A stretch of 64,000 bases of DNA from assembly GCA_012976225.1 (NCBI GenBank), contig JAAVVG010000008.1, forward strand, positions 930,001 to 994,000, given 5' to 3'. Made by a program: the position numbers and the translations under genes. Shown piece by piece: positions 11,054-24,002 of this stretch (within the stretch, counting starts at the first letter, position 1; the number at the start of each line of letters is the position of its first letter). The DNA is from Golubevia sp. BC0850. Its lineage: Eukaryota > Basidiomycota > Exobasidiomycetes > Golubeviales > Golubeviaceae. The notes under the pieces are model-generated. The model did not search any database. It saw only the letters and a program-made list of their open reading frames with translations, and was not told the DNA's origin.

Positions 11054-12779
11054 ATGAGTAGCACTAACATTGGATCATTGTTGGAACTTCCTTCTTTCCT
11101 TTCTTCTCTCTTCAATAAATCCAATATGGCCAACTTAATAGTGAAACCTAACCTTGCAATCTCACTCTGGTTCTTGTAAGTTATCCGATCCAAACCCCCA
11201 AACATCAGTCACTTATCATTCCCCCGCCTTCTCATCTCTCTCCCATCTTTCCCCTCCCCCTCTCCCCCCCCCCCTCTCTAGGATTTCTTCGCTAGTAGTA
11301 TGTTGGGACATGTCTTACGTAATGATGAGACCTCGTTCAATGCCAGGTGGAGATCTCCATTGGATCTGGGTTAGTATCTCTTTGCATTTCATTTCAATCC
11401 CACTTCTTTCAATCGCCTCCTCCCTCCTACCCTTTCTATTCCCTCAGCGTGTTTTTGACCTTCATGACTTCCTTTTCTCTTCTCAGTCTCCATACGCTCT
11501 CTACGGAACCATTGATTACATCTATGGATGGCCATCAGTCAAATCCAACAATGGTTTCCCAATGGCTCAAACCAGTTTGAACGTCGTCGAAACCGCTTTG
11601 AACTTCTTTTATTTGTGAGTAGAGAGGAAAGGGGGTCAGAAGTAGATTCAACTCGCTTCAAAAGGAAGAGAGAGGATGGAGAGTAAAGGGGCGGGGAAGA
11701 AGCAAGTGGGATGACTTTTAGCTGTTTTTTGATGGGAAAGATCTGATAGTTTCAGTGATTTTCAAAATCATCTTAGGATGGTTTTCTTCTCTTCAAAGCT
11801 TTTTCTCGAAAGGCTTCGAGCTTCTGTAGAAAGAGTGGAGGATTGAACTAAAGACAATTGAATTATCCTCCAAAGTTCGAGAAAAATTCGAGGAAAGTTG
11901 AATCTCAAAATCCTCAGATTCCAGCTTTAGAAGAGAGCAACCAGTCTAATGATCAACTTGATTTCATGATTTCGAAAGAAGGTGTGACCTGGAGAGAGAG
12001 ACTCAAAGGAAGTCAGTCCCACAATCTGTCTCTGAGCAGCTTCTTGTTCCTCAAGAAATTCCTCCTCGAGAACCCAACTCCTCGATTTCTTTCACCTTCT
12101 TCCTTCATGGAATTTCTTCTTGGGCTTTCGCTACAAAATTCCTCTTCTACAATTCCAACCTATCTGTGAAATGCCCTCACTCTCATTGTCCTTCTGCTTC
12201 TTATTTGCTTCTTTCCCTCTCCCCTTCGCTCCTCTACCTGTTTAACCCTATCTCATCCTCTCAAAACAGATATTTAGTTCATCTAGACACCTCACCAAAA
12301 GCCATGGCTTTAGGTCCTCTAATCGGCTTCACTGCAGTAGTCATGACTTTCTCAAAGACTGTTCTTTATTGGTTGAATGTGAGTTTCCCTCCTTTGTGTC
12401 TTGGTTCATTCTATTCCATTCTTCTCAAGTTTCTAATCTTCATTCCAATTCTTCCCTCTTCCCTCTCACCTCGTTTTTCTTCTCTCTTTCTCTCCTCTCT
12501 CCTCTCTCCTCTCTACACCTATCCCTCCAGGATCACTTCTGCGGCTGGTGTTACACAGGTCATAACAAAGCCTATGAATTCTGGGTTCTCTTCGTTATTC
12601 CAAATGGAGCTTGGTTACTTTTCCCAGCTCTAATCATGGTTTACTTTGGTCGAGGGATTTTGAAAAACTTACAAGCAGGCGCTGGAATCAAAGTTGAAGC
12701 TAATAAAGAAGTTCCTGCAAGAGTCCAGCCTATGAGACAAGCTAGGAAAAGTGGGGCTAATGGGGTTAAGATTGAATAG
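11054..12779 (+). CDS. EXPERA (emopamil-binding-like) ER membrane protein
   Basis: Five exons (11054-11175, 11282-11369, 11487-11614, 12270-12378, 12531-12779) join in frame to about 231 residues. The EXPERA fold is shown by four hydrophobic segments with family landmarks: CWDMSYVMMRPRSMPGG after helix 1, then PYALYGTIDYIYGW, NGFPMAQTSLNVVE, and a final FWVLFVIPNGAWLLFP. Members include sterol delta8-delta7 isomerase (EBP), TM6SF2 and TMEM97; most fungal homologues of this form have no assigned reaction. Many fungi use an Erg2-type sterol isomerase, so isomerase activity is not assured here. The HFCGWCYTGHN segment before the last helix is cysteine/histidine-rich. The C-terminal 40 residues are basic and polar, probably cytosolic. 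Intron 3 is unusually long (655 bp). Confidence 0.85.
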
Positions 12780-13555
12780 ATGAAGGGGGAAAGGGGATCG
12801 GTTCTTGGGTTTACAAGAGTTTGATCGATTCTTCGAATCTTTGAAATGCAACTTCAATTCCTCGACTCTTCAAATCTTTCAATCTCCGATTTACTTGAAC
12901 GAAGTTGAAACCTTTCAATCTTTCAACTTCATCTTTCTCTGCTCTTCAAACCTTCAAATTTGCCTCTTGATCTCTCCTCACTTTGGATCTTCCACTTCAG
13001 CTCTCCTCCGTCTTGATCCCAAATTCTCTACCCTTCAACCAACTATTTCATTGGATCCTTTATTTCTTTTTCAGCTTCTAGCAAATTTCGTTGGAAGAAT
13101 CCAAATCGATGTTATCGCACACCTATAATTTAATTTTCTGCAATAATAATACCATACCCCGTCTCTTTTACGTTCCAGTCCCCTTTTTGAAGTATTTGAG
13201 CCCCATGAGAAAAGAAATTTATACACGCACAGATCGAAACATCTCTGATCTGCGAGAGTTCCCGAAGTCTCTTAGAGTGGCTAGCTTGTCATTTGGTCTG
13301 AAATGAACGTTTGAACCCAATGGGAAGAATTTGAATCGGTTCCTCAGATCACGCCGCTTTTGATGTTTCATGGTTATTGAGGAAAGTCGCACGTGGGAAG
13401 AGGGGTGGTCTGGAGAGGAAGGTTTTGCGAACTTTGGTTCTTCCTTCCCTACTTCTCATCGATTCAATTAACCTCTGGTTTCTTTGCCAATTGCTAGATC
13501 ACATAAGTCCAAACTTGATCAGCATTCACTGCTAATAGTAACAAACACCCTTCAA
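12780..13555. other. Intergenic, AT-rich
   Basis: Contains the EXPERA 3' UTR and the upstream region of the F-box relic. The open frame 12805-13128 is Phe/Ser/Leu-rich low-complexity sequence and is not supported as a gene. Confidence 0.45.
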
Positions 13556-13720
13556 GATGACAAAGAGAGCCAACCAAGACTCCCAATCCGAGGAACTTTC
13601 AGCCAAACGCAGCATCACTTCTGAACAGCAACATGCTATCAAATTGAAAGAGGCTTAGGATGCTTTGGATAGATTAGATTAAAAAACTACAGAAAACCTA
13701 TGCACCAAGGTGGGCCAGTC
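13556..13720 (+). pseudogene. Relic of the F-box family N-terminal (TPR) exon
   Basis: ATG 13556 begins a clear homologue of the first exon of the TPR/F-box/LRR family, with the KRSITSEQQHA core and the DALDRLD helix. In-frame TAG and TAA stops interrupt it, and nothing like the second exon follows. It sits about 400 bp upstream of a second, longer copy (B), so it is a tandem remnant of an older copy. Confidence 0.75.
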
Positions 13721-13810
13721 CTTGCTGATCCTCGGTGCAGTGAGAAGCATTGGCTAGAAGACTGGATCTTCGTTCACCTGCAGATTCTGATCCCCCTTCC
13801 TTCCAAACCC

Positions 13811-15276
13811 CTGAAAAAACTTCGCTCGCATCCAGAAGTGGAACGCTTGAAGTTCTTGACTCTTCTTCCTAATCCATTTCAAACAGTAGTTCTTTATTTC
13901 TTTCACCGGTCATAGAGTTGACGCTACAGTCACAACTTCTTGAGATGAATCAGAGAGTCAACGAGACACTCAATCCGAACAGGAACCTTCAGCCAAACGC
14001 AGCATCACTTCAGAACAGCAACACGCTTTCAGATTGAAGGAGGCTCAGGATGCTTTGGACAGACTGGATTATAAGACTGCGGAAGATCTGTGTACCAAGG
14101 TGATCAGGAGTAAGAGTCTGGAATCGAGAGGAGAATCTCAAGAGGCGTGCAGAGATGCAGAAAGGGCGTTGGAGAAGGAGAAGAGTCTTCAAGTAAGTTC
14201 TACAAGCGTGCTGCTCTTTCTAGCCTCTTCTAGCTTCTCCTCCAGAATGCCTGCTTACTCTTTTTCCTGCTTCGTTTGCTCTTCTCAGACTCACTCTCGA
14301 GCCGGATTTGCCTACCTCAGGTTGGCCCTTCACCACTTCAGACTAGCCAGAGAACAACAGAAGAGAATCGAGGCTTCGGGTCCTCTCCAGTCCATCGACT
14401 GCGAAAGCACAACAAAGTATGTCCAATCATCGGCAGTCAGAGAGAAGATGAGTCGTTTCGAGAGAGTCTCTCCCGACCTCTTCCTCAAGCTCTTCTCCTT
14501 CGCCGACGCTCCTTCTCTGACGAGATCGACTCGAGTCTCAAAAGCTTGGAAAGAGTCGATCGATGAATCCTCGGAACTCTTCAGTACTTTTAGAATGGAA
14601 GGAAAGGGAGAGCAGATCTGCAAGGGACTGGAAGCCTTCAGTTCTAGGAGCAAGGACTCGATTCGAAGAATGGAACTGGAATTCGACGACAAGCTGGACT
14701 CTCCTCTTCAGGGAGATCTCTGCAAGTGAATTCACGAAGGAGCTGGAGGAAGCAACGAGTTAGTCGTGCTAAGTTCCACGAGAAAGGGAGGAGGAAAGGG
14801 ACTCTTCTGCCCCAACAGAGGCAAGAAGGACCCTTGAATTCCCGCAGAACTGAAAATCTTCACTCGATACTTTGGAATGGAAATCACGGGATGAGAACCT
14901 GGCATGCAACGATGCTCTCTTGGAACGTCTCGAAGGAGCAAGAAAGGTCAGGATCAGTAGCACCAACTTTACTTCTTCCTGGATGGTCAAGCTCTTCTCA
15001 TCGAAGTCAGTACTAGAAGAAGTAGCCCTACGTTCGAGTGAAGGAATTCAAGTCGACAGAATTCAACCAATGGATCTTCCCAACCTCAGCTATCTCTTCC
15101 TCGATCCGCCTCCCAAATCTACTCAAGTAGGAGACTCAAGCCTCTTCTTCAAGAATCTCAATGCGCCAAGACTGGAGATACTTCACGTTGATAGCCTGAA
15201 ACCACAAGATCTCTCTTTCCTCAGCACCACGTCTTCTCTCGAAGAGCTCTATCTCTACGACCTTCAAATCAAGGAT
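13811..15276 (+). repeat. Long inverted repeat, arm 1 (copy B / copy C')
   Basis: It matches the reverse complement of 37491-38956. Paired coordinates add up to 52767 throughout the parts I checked, so there are essentially no indels. I saw only a couple of mismatches, both upstream of the gene near 13855 and 13889. The match covers 5' flank, exons and introns alike. Confidence 0.9.
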
Positions 15277-15790
15277 CACGCCTCTGCCAAAGCAGCCGCC
15301 TCCGCTCTCGTCGAATCGATCAAGGACTGGTCGAAGCTATGGTGCTTGGTACTTTTCCTTCTGGGATCCACTCGATCCAGCTTCTATGAGCACCCAGTCC
15401 AGCTTCTCACGCCGCTCTCCACGGAAGGGATCAGAGCAGGCTTTCGAGACAGAATGCCATTCCCAGGGCTGCGGCTTCTCAGGATAAACCCGCGAGGCCA
15501 TCTCAAAACATCTACAGTCATCTAAGGTACAGATCTAGCAGCACTGGTTGGAGCAAGGAAAGCTGCAAGCACAGGTCGCTCATCTGCAGATGTGACCGCT
15601 GTCGCTAGCGGACTTCTCGACACTCTGGACGCTACCGCTTCAGAGGGGGGCCAGCTTCCGGATTCTCTCATCCTAGTTCAACGTTAGGATACCTGAAGTC
15701 TGAGATTGCAGTAAAAGCAGATGAGGCTACGGTCGATTGGTAAAGAAGAATCTTCACACTCTCAAGATAGACAAGTGGGTATGATTCTGA
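13945..15790 (+). pseudogene. TPR/F-box/LRR family copy B, broken
   Basis: It has the family order: first exon (13945-14098), second exon, intron 14192-14288, then a long exon with a TPR-like tail, the F-box (VSPDLFLKLFSFADAPSLT) at 14470-14570 and LRR-like segments to about 15525. Three kinds of damage are visible. The first exon has lost a base near 13970, so the ATG is out of frame with the TPR block. About 80 bp is missing after 14716, where relatives have VALATLINRSSKSLQ, and the frame then runs into a stop. A TAA lies near 15524. From 13811 to 15276 it is nearly identical, in inverted orientation, to copy C', sharing the same lesions, so the damage predates the duplication or conversion. 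Confidence 0.8.
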
Positions 15791-15794
15791 GAAG

Positions 15795-16539
15795 GTGAGT
15801 CTTGCTCCGTTCCTCCATTCCTTTGCTCGTTGAGCTACGGGGACTTGTTTCAAAACTCACACATACAGCTTCCATCTCATCGACTGAACTCGAATTCTCC
15901 CCAGGGGCCTAGTCTATGGTGTTCTCCTTTTCAGTCCTAGCCACGGCAGTTCTTTTTCTTGACTCCTCATGATGTTCTTCTCTCCTTTTCATGGATTCTC
16001 TTTGTTTGTTCTCGCCTGTTTCCATGCATGTCGATTGTTCCTTCTGATCTTCGAGACATCTCCGCCTCGCAGCACATTCAAATCTTCAATTTGGAGATAA
16101 GAAAACATGTTTGATTGATATTTGGTAGCTACTGCGTTTCTTTTTCTCGCCCTTTACAATTATCGAGAAGCATTTGATGACCATTCCATTGAGAGAGAGA
16201 CTTAAGAGCGAGGGGGATGGGAGCAAGGCAGACGGTTTTTTGGAACAAGAAAATGTGATGTGAAATGATAGGGAATAATAGCATGGTGTTTCTTCGACTG
16301 ATTCGGTTTTCGATGGATCAAGGAGAGGGGAGGGAGAGCAACGCTCTGTCGACTGCACTTCTTAAAGTTTGCTGAGGTTTTTGATTCTTTGAGGTTGGTT
16401 CGAGTTCTGATGGCTTGATTTTGGAACTTGGATTCTCAAATTCGAAGGTTTTTGATTTTGTCTTTCTCTTTCCTTCACCCTCCTTCCATCCTTCTTCTCT
16501 CTTCTTTCATTCCCTCTTCACCTGAATTTTTCCCAGCCC
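15795..16539. other. Intergenic, no supported gene
   Basis: Lies between the 3' ends of copy B and the BRCT gene. It is T-rich with short low-complexity frames only. Confidence 0.45.
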
Positions 16540-19500
16540 CTACAACAAATCACTTTCCCAATCCATCTTCATTCTCAAAACTCCCATACTAATCAACTCC
16601 TTCTTATAAACCTTAAATTCATCATCTTTCCCAATCTTATGTTTTTGCATTTCCTGTTGCCACAAAGTCCTGTCCTGTTCAACACCGATTAAATGAACGT
16701 TGTTATCTCCAATACTACTGAAGATGACTTTCCAATTGATCTTCTTAGGACATTTCCCACCTGCTTCAATGACTACCGATCTCATAATCTCAGCAGCAGA
16801 GTCAGCTTCAAAGGAAGGAGAGAAGAAGAAAGTACGACCTTCTAAGAAGCGAGATGGAAGTCTACGAGATCTTGCGATGGATTTTGACCAGTTGAATTTG
16901 AGACTCTTGTCCTTTGCTGACTCGTTGATCTTCTTCTCAGTTTCTCTATCTACGATTGGATGATCTCCAAAATCTGAGAAAGAGAATAGAATTGAGTTGC
17001 ATGCGCATGGGATGTTGTCAGTCTTCGAGATGAGCAGAGGTAGTAGTGAAGCAAAGACATTCTCTGAATTTCCCTTCATACCTTCGCTCGCACCGCTGCC
17101 TTCCACTCCAAGAACTCACCCACTGGCATCTTGGCCTTCACACTTGATTCCACCCAAGACCCACTGACAAAGTTAACATCACCTTTAGCCAAACCTCTCA
17201 AGAGTTTCTCAGTTCTAGAAACCTTACTCGAAACGACCAAGTTAGTCTTCTCGTCGAATTGATCTTGAAACGTGATTCCCATTTTGTTCAATTGGGTTTG
17301 ATGAGCTGCCTTCAAACTGTAACCGGTAGTGACGAAGAAAATTGGTCTCTCTTCCTCAACTTCTTCCTCCTCATCTTCTTCCTCCTCATCTTCTTCCTCC
17401 TCATCTTCTTCGACCTGAGGTTCTTCCTTGGCTTGGATTTCTGGTTCTTCTTCTTCTTCGACGTCTGGCTCGGGTTCCTTGCCTTTGGAAGTCTTTCTGG
17501 AAGAGCTGCAAAGCGAGTGCAAAGGAGACGAAAAGATTTGGAAGATAGGTCAGAATCCTCAACAAAGGCCTTCCTTACTGATACTTCGCCGTTTCAACTC
17601 ACCCTTTAGACTTGGAGACTTTGGAAGTCGAAGCATCTACCGACATAGAAACCTCCTCTTTTTCTTCTTCCACCTTCTCAGTTCTAGGTTTCTTCTTCTT
17701 AGTAGGAGAAGAAGTAGAAGGACCAGGACCATCACCATCTTGAAGTACAGTATCTTTAACAATAGATTCGCTTGAACGTTTTCCAGATTTTTTCTTCAAA
17801 ACTGGAGTGATAGTATCTAGATTCTTTGAAGTATCTCCAAAGTTCTTCAATTCATCAACCATAACTGACTCATCAGGTCTAGCCTCATCTTCAACAGTTT
17901 GATCTCCATCTTGCATTTCAACGTCATGTCCATTTGCATCAAGTTCACCATTTCTCCTCTGAACTTCATATTCACTAAACCATCTAGCAACGATTTCTTC
18001 ATCTAGAGAAATGTTACCAACACTGGAATTGACAGTAGCAGCTGGAAGATTGAATTGTGTAAATTTTTCATTCCCATTTTCAGGAACTCTTTCCCAAGCA
18101 CAAAAGCAAGCTTCCAACCAATGATGATTGACAACTGTTAAACCCCATGCTCTACCACTTTCAACCTTATCTCCTTTGAGAGCTGGAGAAATAATGTGAG
18201 TGTTAATCTTTGTTAAATCTGGAGTGAAGCCAGCTCCTAATCTTTCAATCATTTTTTTCAAATGGACACGAGCTGCTCCTTCGTAATTAGAGATTGCGAT
18301 TCTCTAAGGACGTGAGAAGGGGATCGAAGGGCTGTGTTAGAGAAACGAAGGGCTGGAAAGGGAGAGAGGAAAGAGAAAGAAGCCTAGCTTCTCACTTACC
18401 AACTTCGTGAAAGGTGGACAAGGTCCTGAAGGACGTGGGAAATGAAGAACGTTGGCGAAAGGAGAGCTCAAACGACCTAGCTTCATAATATGAACCAGCC
18501 ACTCGACCGTTCCGATGATCTTAGAGCCATCTCGATAAGCCTGCGAGATCGGAGAAGAGAAAGAAGCGACAGAAGAAGTGAGAGAGTGGTGGAGATCAGT
18601 ATTTCGGGAGAGTAGGTTCAACAGAGGATAGAATTAGAAAAGCCTGATACACACCTGTACACATTCCTCATCATCTCTAAACATACAAATCACAATATCG
18701 GCATTCCTAATACTCTGTTTAAGACCGATTTCATCGTTATAATCTGTAATCGGAGGTACAATCTTAGCACCACATTTTTCAATTTGAGTAGTAAAAGCAT
18801 CAAGAGTTTCCTTTCTAGATTTTTCACGAATCTGACTAGAGAACAATACATATTTTCCCTGAAGACCATTATTAGTAATTGGGAAAGCAGTCTTTGAATT
18901 ATAAGGAAGTCTTTCCACACTTTCACCACTTTTAACATGTTTGTCTAATCTTTCATTAATACTTGCACCATTTCTGTTAGTATGATCTCTATTCAATCTA
19001 CTTTCGATTCCAGCATCTTCAGGTTCCTCCATACTCAATTTCGTAACTTGTGGGAATTGAGTTTTATCATCTAAATCAAATCTATAAGGTAAAGGATCCA
19101 AACACATTAAACTTTTATAAGAATGTTCTACCCAACTCAGCAACAAAATCATAGGTCCTCCTAATGCTAATTCTGGAATTTTCTCATCTTCAATTCCAAT
19201 TTTGTGATCAACTGCGTTTAAGTTTGCATTCGGATTTTCTCTCAATTGCTCCCAATTTAGCATTGCTGTCTTGTATTTCGTACCTTTTCTTGAATCGGTG
19301 AGTAGATGAGTTGTTTCTCTTGTCAAATGTGGAACGGTTCTACCTCCATAAGCTTCAATCATGGCTCTGATTTGTAAATTCACCTCGGTTGAAACGTTGG
19401 TCGTGCAAGCTACGACTCCACTGAAGATTGCTTCTGGCTTTGCCGAGTGACCTAGTTCAGATTCTATCATTCTTTGTTTGAGAGAACGAGAGATCCATTG

Positions 19501-20431
19501 AGTCTGAAGGAGAGGAGAGAAGAGAAAAGGGTAAGGGTCAGTGGGTGGGTAGGCGGTGAGGACACTCCCTTCCTCGATAGAAACCAGTGCCTTGTCATGA
19601 AAAGATCTTCTTTAAGATCTTTTGATGGTTTTAGGAAAGTAATTAAGATCTCATGGTGATCCTGGTTTGTGCAACTCTTCTTGCCACCCAACTTCTCTGC
19701 ACTCTCCTTCAGCTTGTCCCTCCTTTCTCATCAGAGCTCTCTAACCCTTCCCGAGCAGCTGAACGAGCTTTTGTGTCTTGCTCTTCAGTTGAATCTGATT
19801 TTTCTCTCCTAGAGAGGTCTTCCGAGGAAGACTCTGAGCGAGAGAGACGTCCTCTACTTCTGCCTCACTCAGACCCTCAGTGCTTCCTCTCTCCCTTTCC
19901 CTTTTACCCCTCCTCTACCAATGACTTTCAACTAAATGAAGTGCTACCATAGACTATTCTACCAAAGCTGGTCCAACCCAGCTCCAGGTGGACCAGCAAG
20001 AAGCTCTCCATCTCTTGCCTCAGTCATCCCTCCTCAGCCTTAGACTCACAGAAACAACGAAAGGACGTCTTGGACCCTTTTCAGCGAGTGACTTAGTCCC
20101 ATCTGGTTCCCAACATCGCTCATATTCAGGGAAATCGCTTCCAGCAGCGACGACGTGAGTAGTTGTCATGGGATCGAATCTTGGTAGATCTGGATTTGCT
20201 GAACTTGACTTGGATCTGTCTTTGACGACTACGCCTCCGTTTGAAAGAATGAGTGATTCGACCTGAAGTAGTGCAAAGATAGGATAGAAGGAAAGATTGG
20301 AGTCGGAAGATGATTTGATGGTGGCTGGAATGGGATCTGTTTTCTACAGTACTTAGTATACTGACTCTGGATTTGATTGCTGGTTTAAAATCATCGTTTA
20401 CGAAGATTCTCTTTCCTTGAAACAAGCTCAT
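16540..20431 (-). CDS. Multi-BRCT DNA-damage scaffold, Rtt107/Brc1-like
   Basis: Rtt107 (budding yeast) and Brc1 (fission yeast) are six-BRCT scaffolds that bind phosphorylated H2A and partners at stalled forks. Here exon 1 (20431-20366, MSLFQGKRIFVNDDF) joins exon 2 (to about 20050) to form BRCT1. A long intron then leads to 19495, where TQWISRSLKQR closes it. BRCT2 follows (IFSGVVACTTNVS, with LTRETTHLLTD). Further BRCT-like blocks are at about 18660-18900 (YVLFSSQ, with CGAKIVPP), 18150-18290 (WGLTVVNHHWLEACF), and 17080-17340 plus 16700-16990 for the C-terminal pair. Between them lies a long acidic, lysine-rich linker (17370-17990) typical of this family. The stop is at 16540. The C-terminal tandem pair is the part that binds phospho-H2A in the family. 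The exact limits of the middle exons are approximate. Confidence 0.84.
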
Positions 20432-20857
20432 TCTGAGAAGGGAATCTTACGATCACTTGATAGCTATTGGCGCTTTTGTTTGGGAAGAAGGTTCACAAAG
20501 CTGCCTGGCTCTTCCAACGCCACGCGTCGTCCGTTCAATTGGGTCAATTCAATCCTGCAGAGGATTCGATTCCCCCCGGTCTTTTCTTTGGATGTTATTT
20601 GAGGAATGGATCTAATAGTTATTCTACAGTCTATGGGTTTGATATGCTAGTCTATGTCTATAAATCAAGTTGGGACAACTAATGGGGGGCCTGAGAGGCC
20701 AACGAGACGTGATGCGTGATGGATGCGTGGAGAATTAGATCGTGAAGTTGAAAGCCAAAGTTGAGTCAATTGGACGTAAAGGGGAGTGGATCAAGGTAGA
20801 AAGGGAGGGGGAAGTGAGCTAAGGGAAAGGAAATGAAATGTCCAAGCCGACTCTCCA
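20432..20857. promoter_or_regulatory. Spacer upstream of the BRCT gene
   Basis: This 426-bp stretch separates the stop of the MFS gene from the start of the BRCT gene, both on the minus strand. It must hold the BRCT gene promoter. The open frame 20467-20682 on the plus strand has no recognisable family. Confidence 0.4.
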
Positions 20858-23800
20858 TCAGGCCAAGTTCTCGACCTGCTTTTGAACTACTTCTTCCTCC
20901 TTCTTCTCTTCATTCAGGCTTGGGACTCTAGTCTGATTCCCACTAGCAGTTGGACTCCAAGGTTCCAAAACTTCATTCTTCTCTCTGACTTCGTTCTTGT
21001 CCTTGAGAGTTTTTCTTCTCGATCCGATCACTGGACCTTGCATTCCATCTTCATCGTCTTTGAGACCAGTATTCGTAGCTGCGAACTTTGAGGAAGCTCT
21101 GATACGTTCTCCGTACTGTAGAGAGGAGGAGAGGGAGCCAGAGATGTTAGAGATAGTCGACGTCTCGAAATTTTCATGTTAGACTTACCTTGATTAGAAT
21201 GAAAGGAAGTGGAATCGCGATTGTTAGAAGAAGAGCCAGCATCAATCCTGCAAATGGAACTGTTAAGTTATGGAACATCTGAGTAGAGAATAGAGGCTGA
21301 GAGATGGGGAAAAGAATGTTCAGACAGTCAGAGAAGAGTCGTTCTGGCTCTTAGCTTTTCTTTTCCAATTGAATTATTTGATACTCACAAAGGATGCAGC
21401 CATCGAATTTCGAACAAAACTGGGAAGAAAATACCAGTGATGGGGAAAATAGATTAGCAAAAATGAGTTGAAGGTGAGAGAAGAGACGAGCTACCTACCC
21501 TTGAGCGGAAATGGCTGAAGAAGCATATTCTCCATAAGAATCAGAAAGGTAAGCCTGAACACCGTCAAAGATGAAGTAGATTCCCATGACAAGAATTGTT
21601 AGACCGATGATTGGAGCAATCCTAAAGAGAGATGAGAGAAAGAAGCCGATTAGCACTCCCTATACGCTGTTCATCCCTTTCTCCATTCTATCCCCCTCTT
21701 TTTTTAATCAGATGATACTTGACTGAGAATCTCAAACCAGATCCGCTGACAAATCCAGACCTCTTCTCGAGCTTTCTTTCCTAATCAAGAACTCACCAAT
21801 GAACATGACTATAGGAAGTGAAAGCAAAGATGAACATTCCAACAGGAGCCAAAATGGCTCCAACAGCAGCGTAATACAGCCTAGCTTCCGGCACAGCGAT
21901 CCCTTTGTTTCTTTCCTGTGCTCGATCATAAAGCTGTTTTCCGTGGAAAGAGAGACCGAAAGCGAAAAAACAAGCAAGAACTGGTCCGATGTAAGCCAAG
22001 CCTCCCACTCCTGTTGACCAACCTCTTTGTTCTGTGAAGACAATTGGACTGGAGAGAGGGGAGAGTTGAAACGAGAGGTAAATCGCACGAATTCGAGTAA
22101 AAACGAGTTGGACGACAAAAGGGAGTACTCACATTCCACTGAACAAAGCAAAGACCAAACTCCAAGCATAAGCCAACCAAAGAGAGAAGAAAAGAACGAC
22201 TGGTTCTTTGACTAGAAGCATAGCAGCTCTTGTTGTAGTGACATGTAATAAATGCTTGAGAGTTGGAGTTTCTAGTTCAGCTTGACTTCTGTATCTTTGA
22301 TCTCCAGTTTCCTTTCGTAATTTCTTGGCTTTACGAGTGAGAACCACTGATCCTCGAGTTTCTCTGAGGAAGGCTAGCTCTGCGATCAAGACGATTCCAC
22401 TTGCGATCATGTGAATCCATTCCACCCATCTCCAACCGATAGTCTCGACGATGAAACCAGAGTACAGTGGGGCTCCGACTGTACCAAGCACGGCCACTAG
22501 AGAGAACAGGGCGATAGGAGTAGCTCTTTCATTCGTAGCCCAGACTCCAGCGAGGGTGCCGGGAATGATCGTCGTTCCAGCAGCTCCACTCGCACCGAGG
22601 CTGAAAAGATGGGACAGATGATTGGAGGCAACGTGAGATCAGTGAAGTATAGGAAGACCTCGACCTTCAACATCCTTGACCTCAAAGACTCACAAGAATC
22701 TAGCAATCAGAACCGTCTGGATGTTGGTAGCAACACCCAAGGGTATGAACCAGATAACGAAGGAGCTAAGACTGACAAGGTACACTATCGTCGAGCCAAT
22801 TTGTTCAGACAATGCCGACAGTACAAGGGGAATGATACTGAATGCAAAATTGAAGAGGAACATTCCTAGACGTCCAACTTCTATCGAGACTCCAAGCTCT
22901 TCAACCATAGGAGAGAGTCCAGTAGAATAAGCGGCAGTGGCGAGTCTGAGAGTCGATTGGGAGAGAAAAGCGGAAGGGAGAGAGAAAGCGTAAGACAAAT
23001 CCCTCGATCATCCCTGGCTCTCGTCCTCTCACTCACCCGATAAAGAAGCACATTAAATTCAGAAGCATAGTGATGAACCACTTTTTAGAGTTTGGCCAAT
23101 TCATTGGATTCTCTGGATCGTCCGGCTGGAAGCAAAGAGGGTGAGCGTGGGTCAGTCATGTTTCGCAGCAAGAAGTAAGGCTTCATTTTCGGGAAACCAT
23201 GTTAGCTATACCTATTCTATAGGCCTGCTTGGGCGATCAGACCCAATCTAGACAGCGTAACAAGATACCAGAACAAAGAAGAGGGAAGGAAGAGAATGAG
23301 CTACTGGTTGAGCAGCTCACTCACTTCAAGCCAACTCTACTTAAAAAGCCTGACTGAAAGTTCATTTTTCAAACCTCTTTCTACTGCCTAAACGCATTTC
23401 TCAGCTCTTCCAATCTCTCCTTCCATCATCAATCACCACTTCTCGAGTTTCTACTCACTCCGTCCCAATCAACCAAAATAATGTTTCCGTGCCCATGTCC
23501 AGCAGGCATTTCCAGCTGAGACTGGTTCTTCTGATTCTTTTCCGTATTCCTATTCAAGAATTTAGGCCTTGAAATTGAATTCCGAGGGGTTTGAGAAGCT
23601 GAAGTTGGTTGAGAAGCTTCGGGTGTGGTTGAAGTCGAAGGTTCTGCATCTGCGTCGGCTGTTTGGTAAGCTTCACCTTGAGGGAAGAAATTGGCGTGAA
23701 CTGATGAGAAAATCAGTGGTTATGTCGAAGAGATAGGAAAAGGGTGGAGTCAGAAAAGGGCAGGGTAGGTGTCATAACTTGAAGAGCTCTTTCTGTCTCT

Positions 23801-24002
23801 GCTCCTCGACTTCAACTCACTGGAGGTAGATTTTAGCACCATAGTAGTCTTTAAATGAAATCAAGGTGATATCTAGATGGAGGAAGACGGAGAAGGAGGA
23901 AATGGAAGGAGAGAAAAAGTTCTCTTCCTTAAATCAACGCTTCTATACCTTCAGAGCTTCGGACGATCTCGAGCGAGATTGATGACGAGAGTTGCTTGAC
24001 AT
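20858..24002 (-). CDS. Major facilitator transporter, DHA1 (polyamine/drug) type
   Basis: A proton-coupled MFS antiporter of the fungal Tpo/DHA1 group, expected in the plasma or vacuolar membrane. The soluble N-terminus ends in PDDPENPMNWPNSKKW, the usual signature just before helix 1 in this group. Helices 2-4 lie at 22690-22998, with a basic/acidic central loop at 22290-22340 (TRKAKKLRKETGDQ). Later helices lie at 21790-22010 and 21550-21620 (FIFDGVQAYLSDSYG, typical of Tpo-like carriers). The tail after the last helix (20858-21110) is long, charged and Glu/Lys-rich, ending in a Val-Glu-Asn-Leu-Ala stop. There are many introns; the coding joins around 23820-24002 are unsure, and an extra small exon near 23822-23880 may belong to it. 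Substrate cannot be told from sequence. Confidence 0.84.

Noticed and set aside
12805-13128. 107-codon plus-strand frame downstream of the EXPERA gene
   Set aside because: Phe/Ser/Leu low-complexity translation with no family features; more likely 3' UTR.
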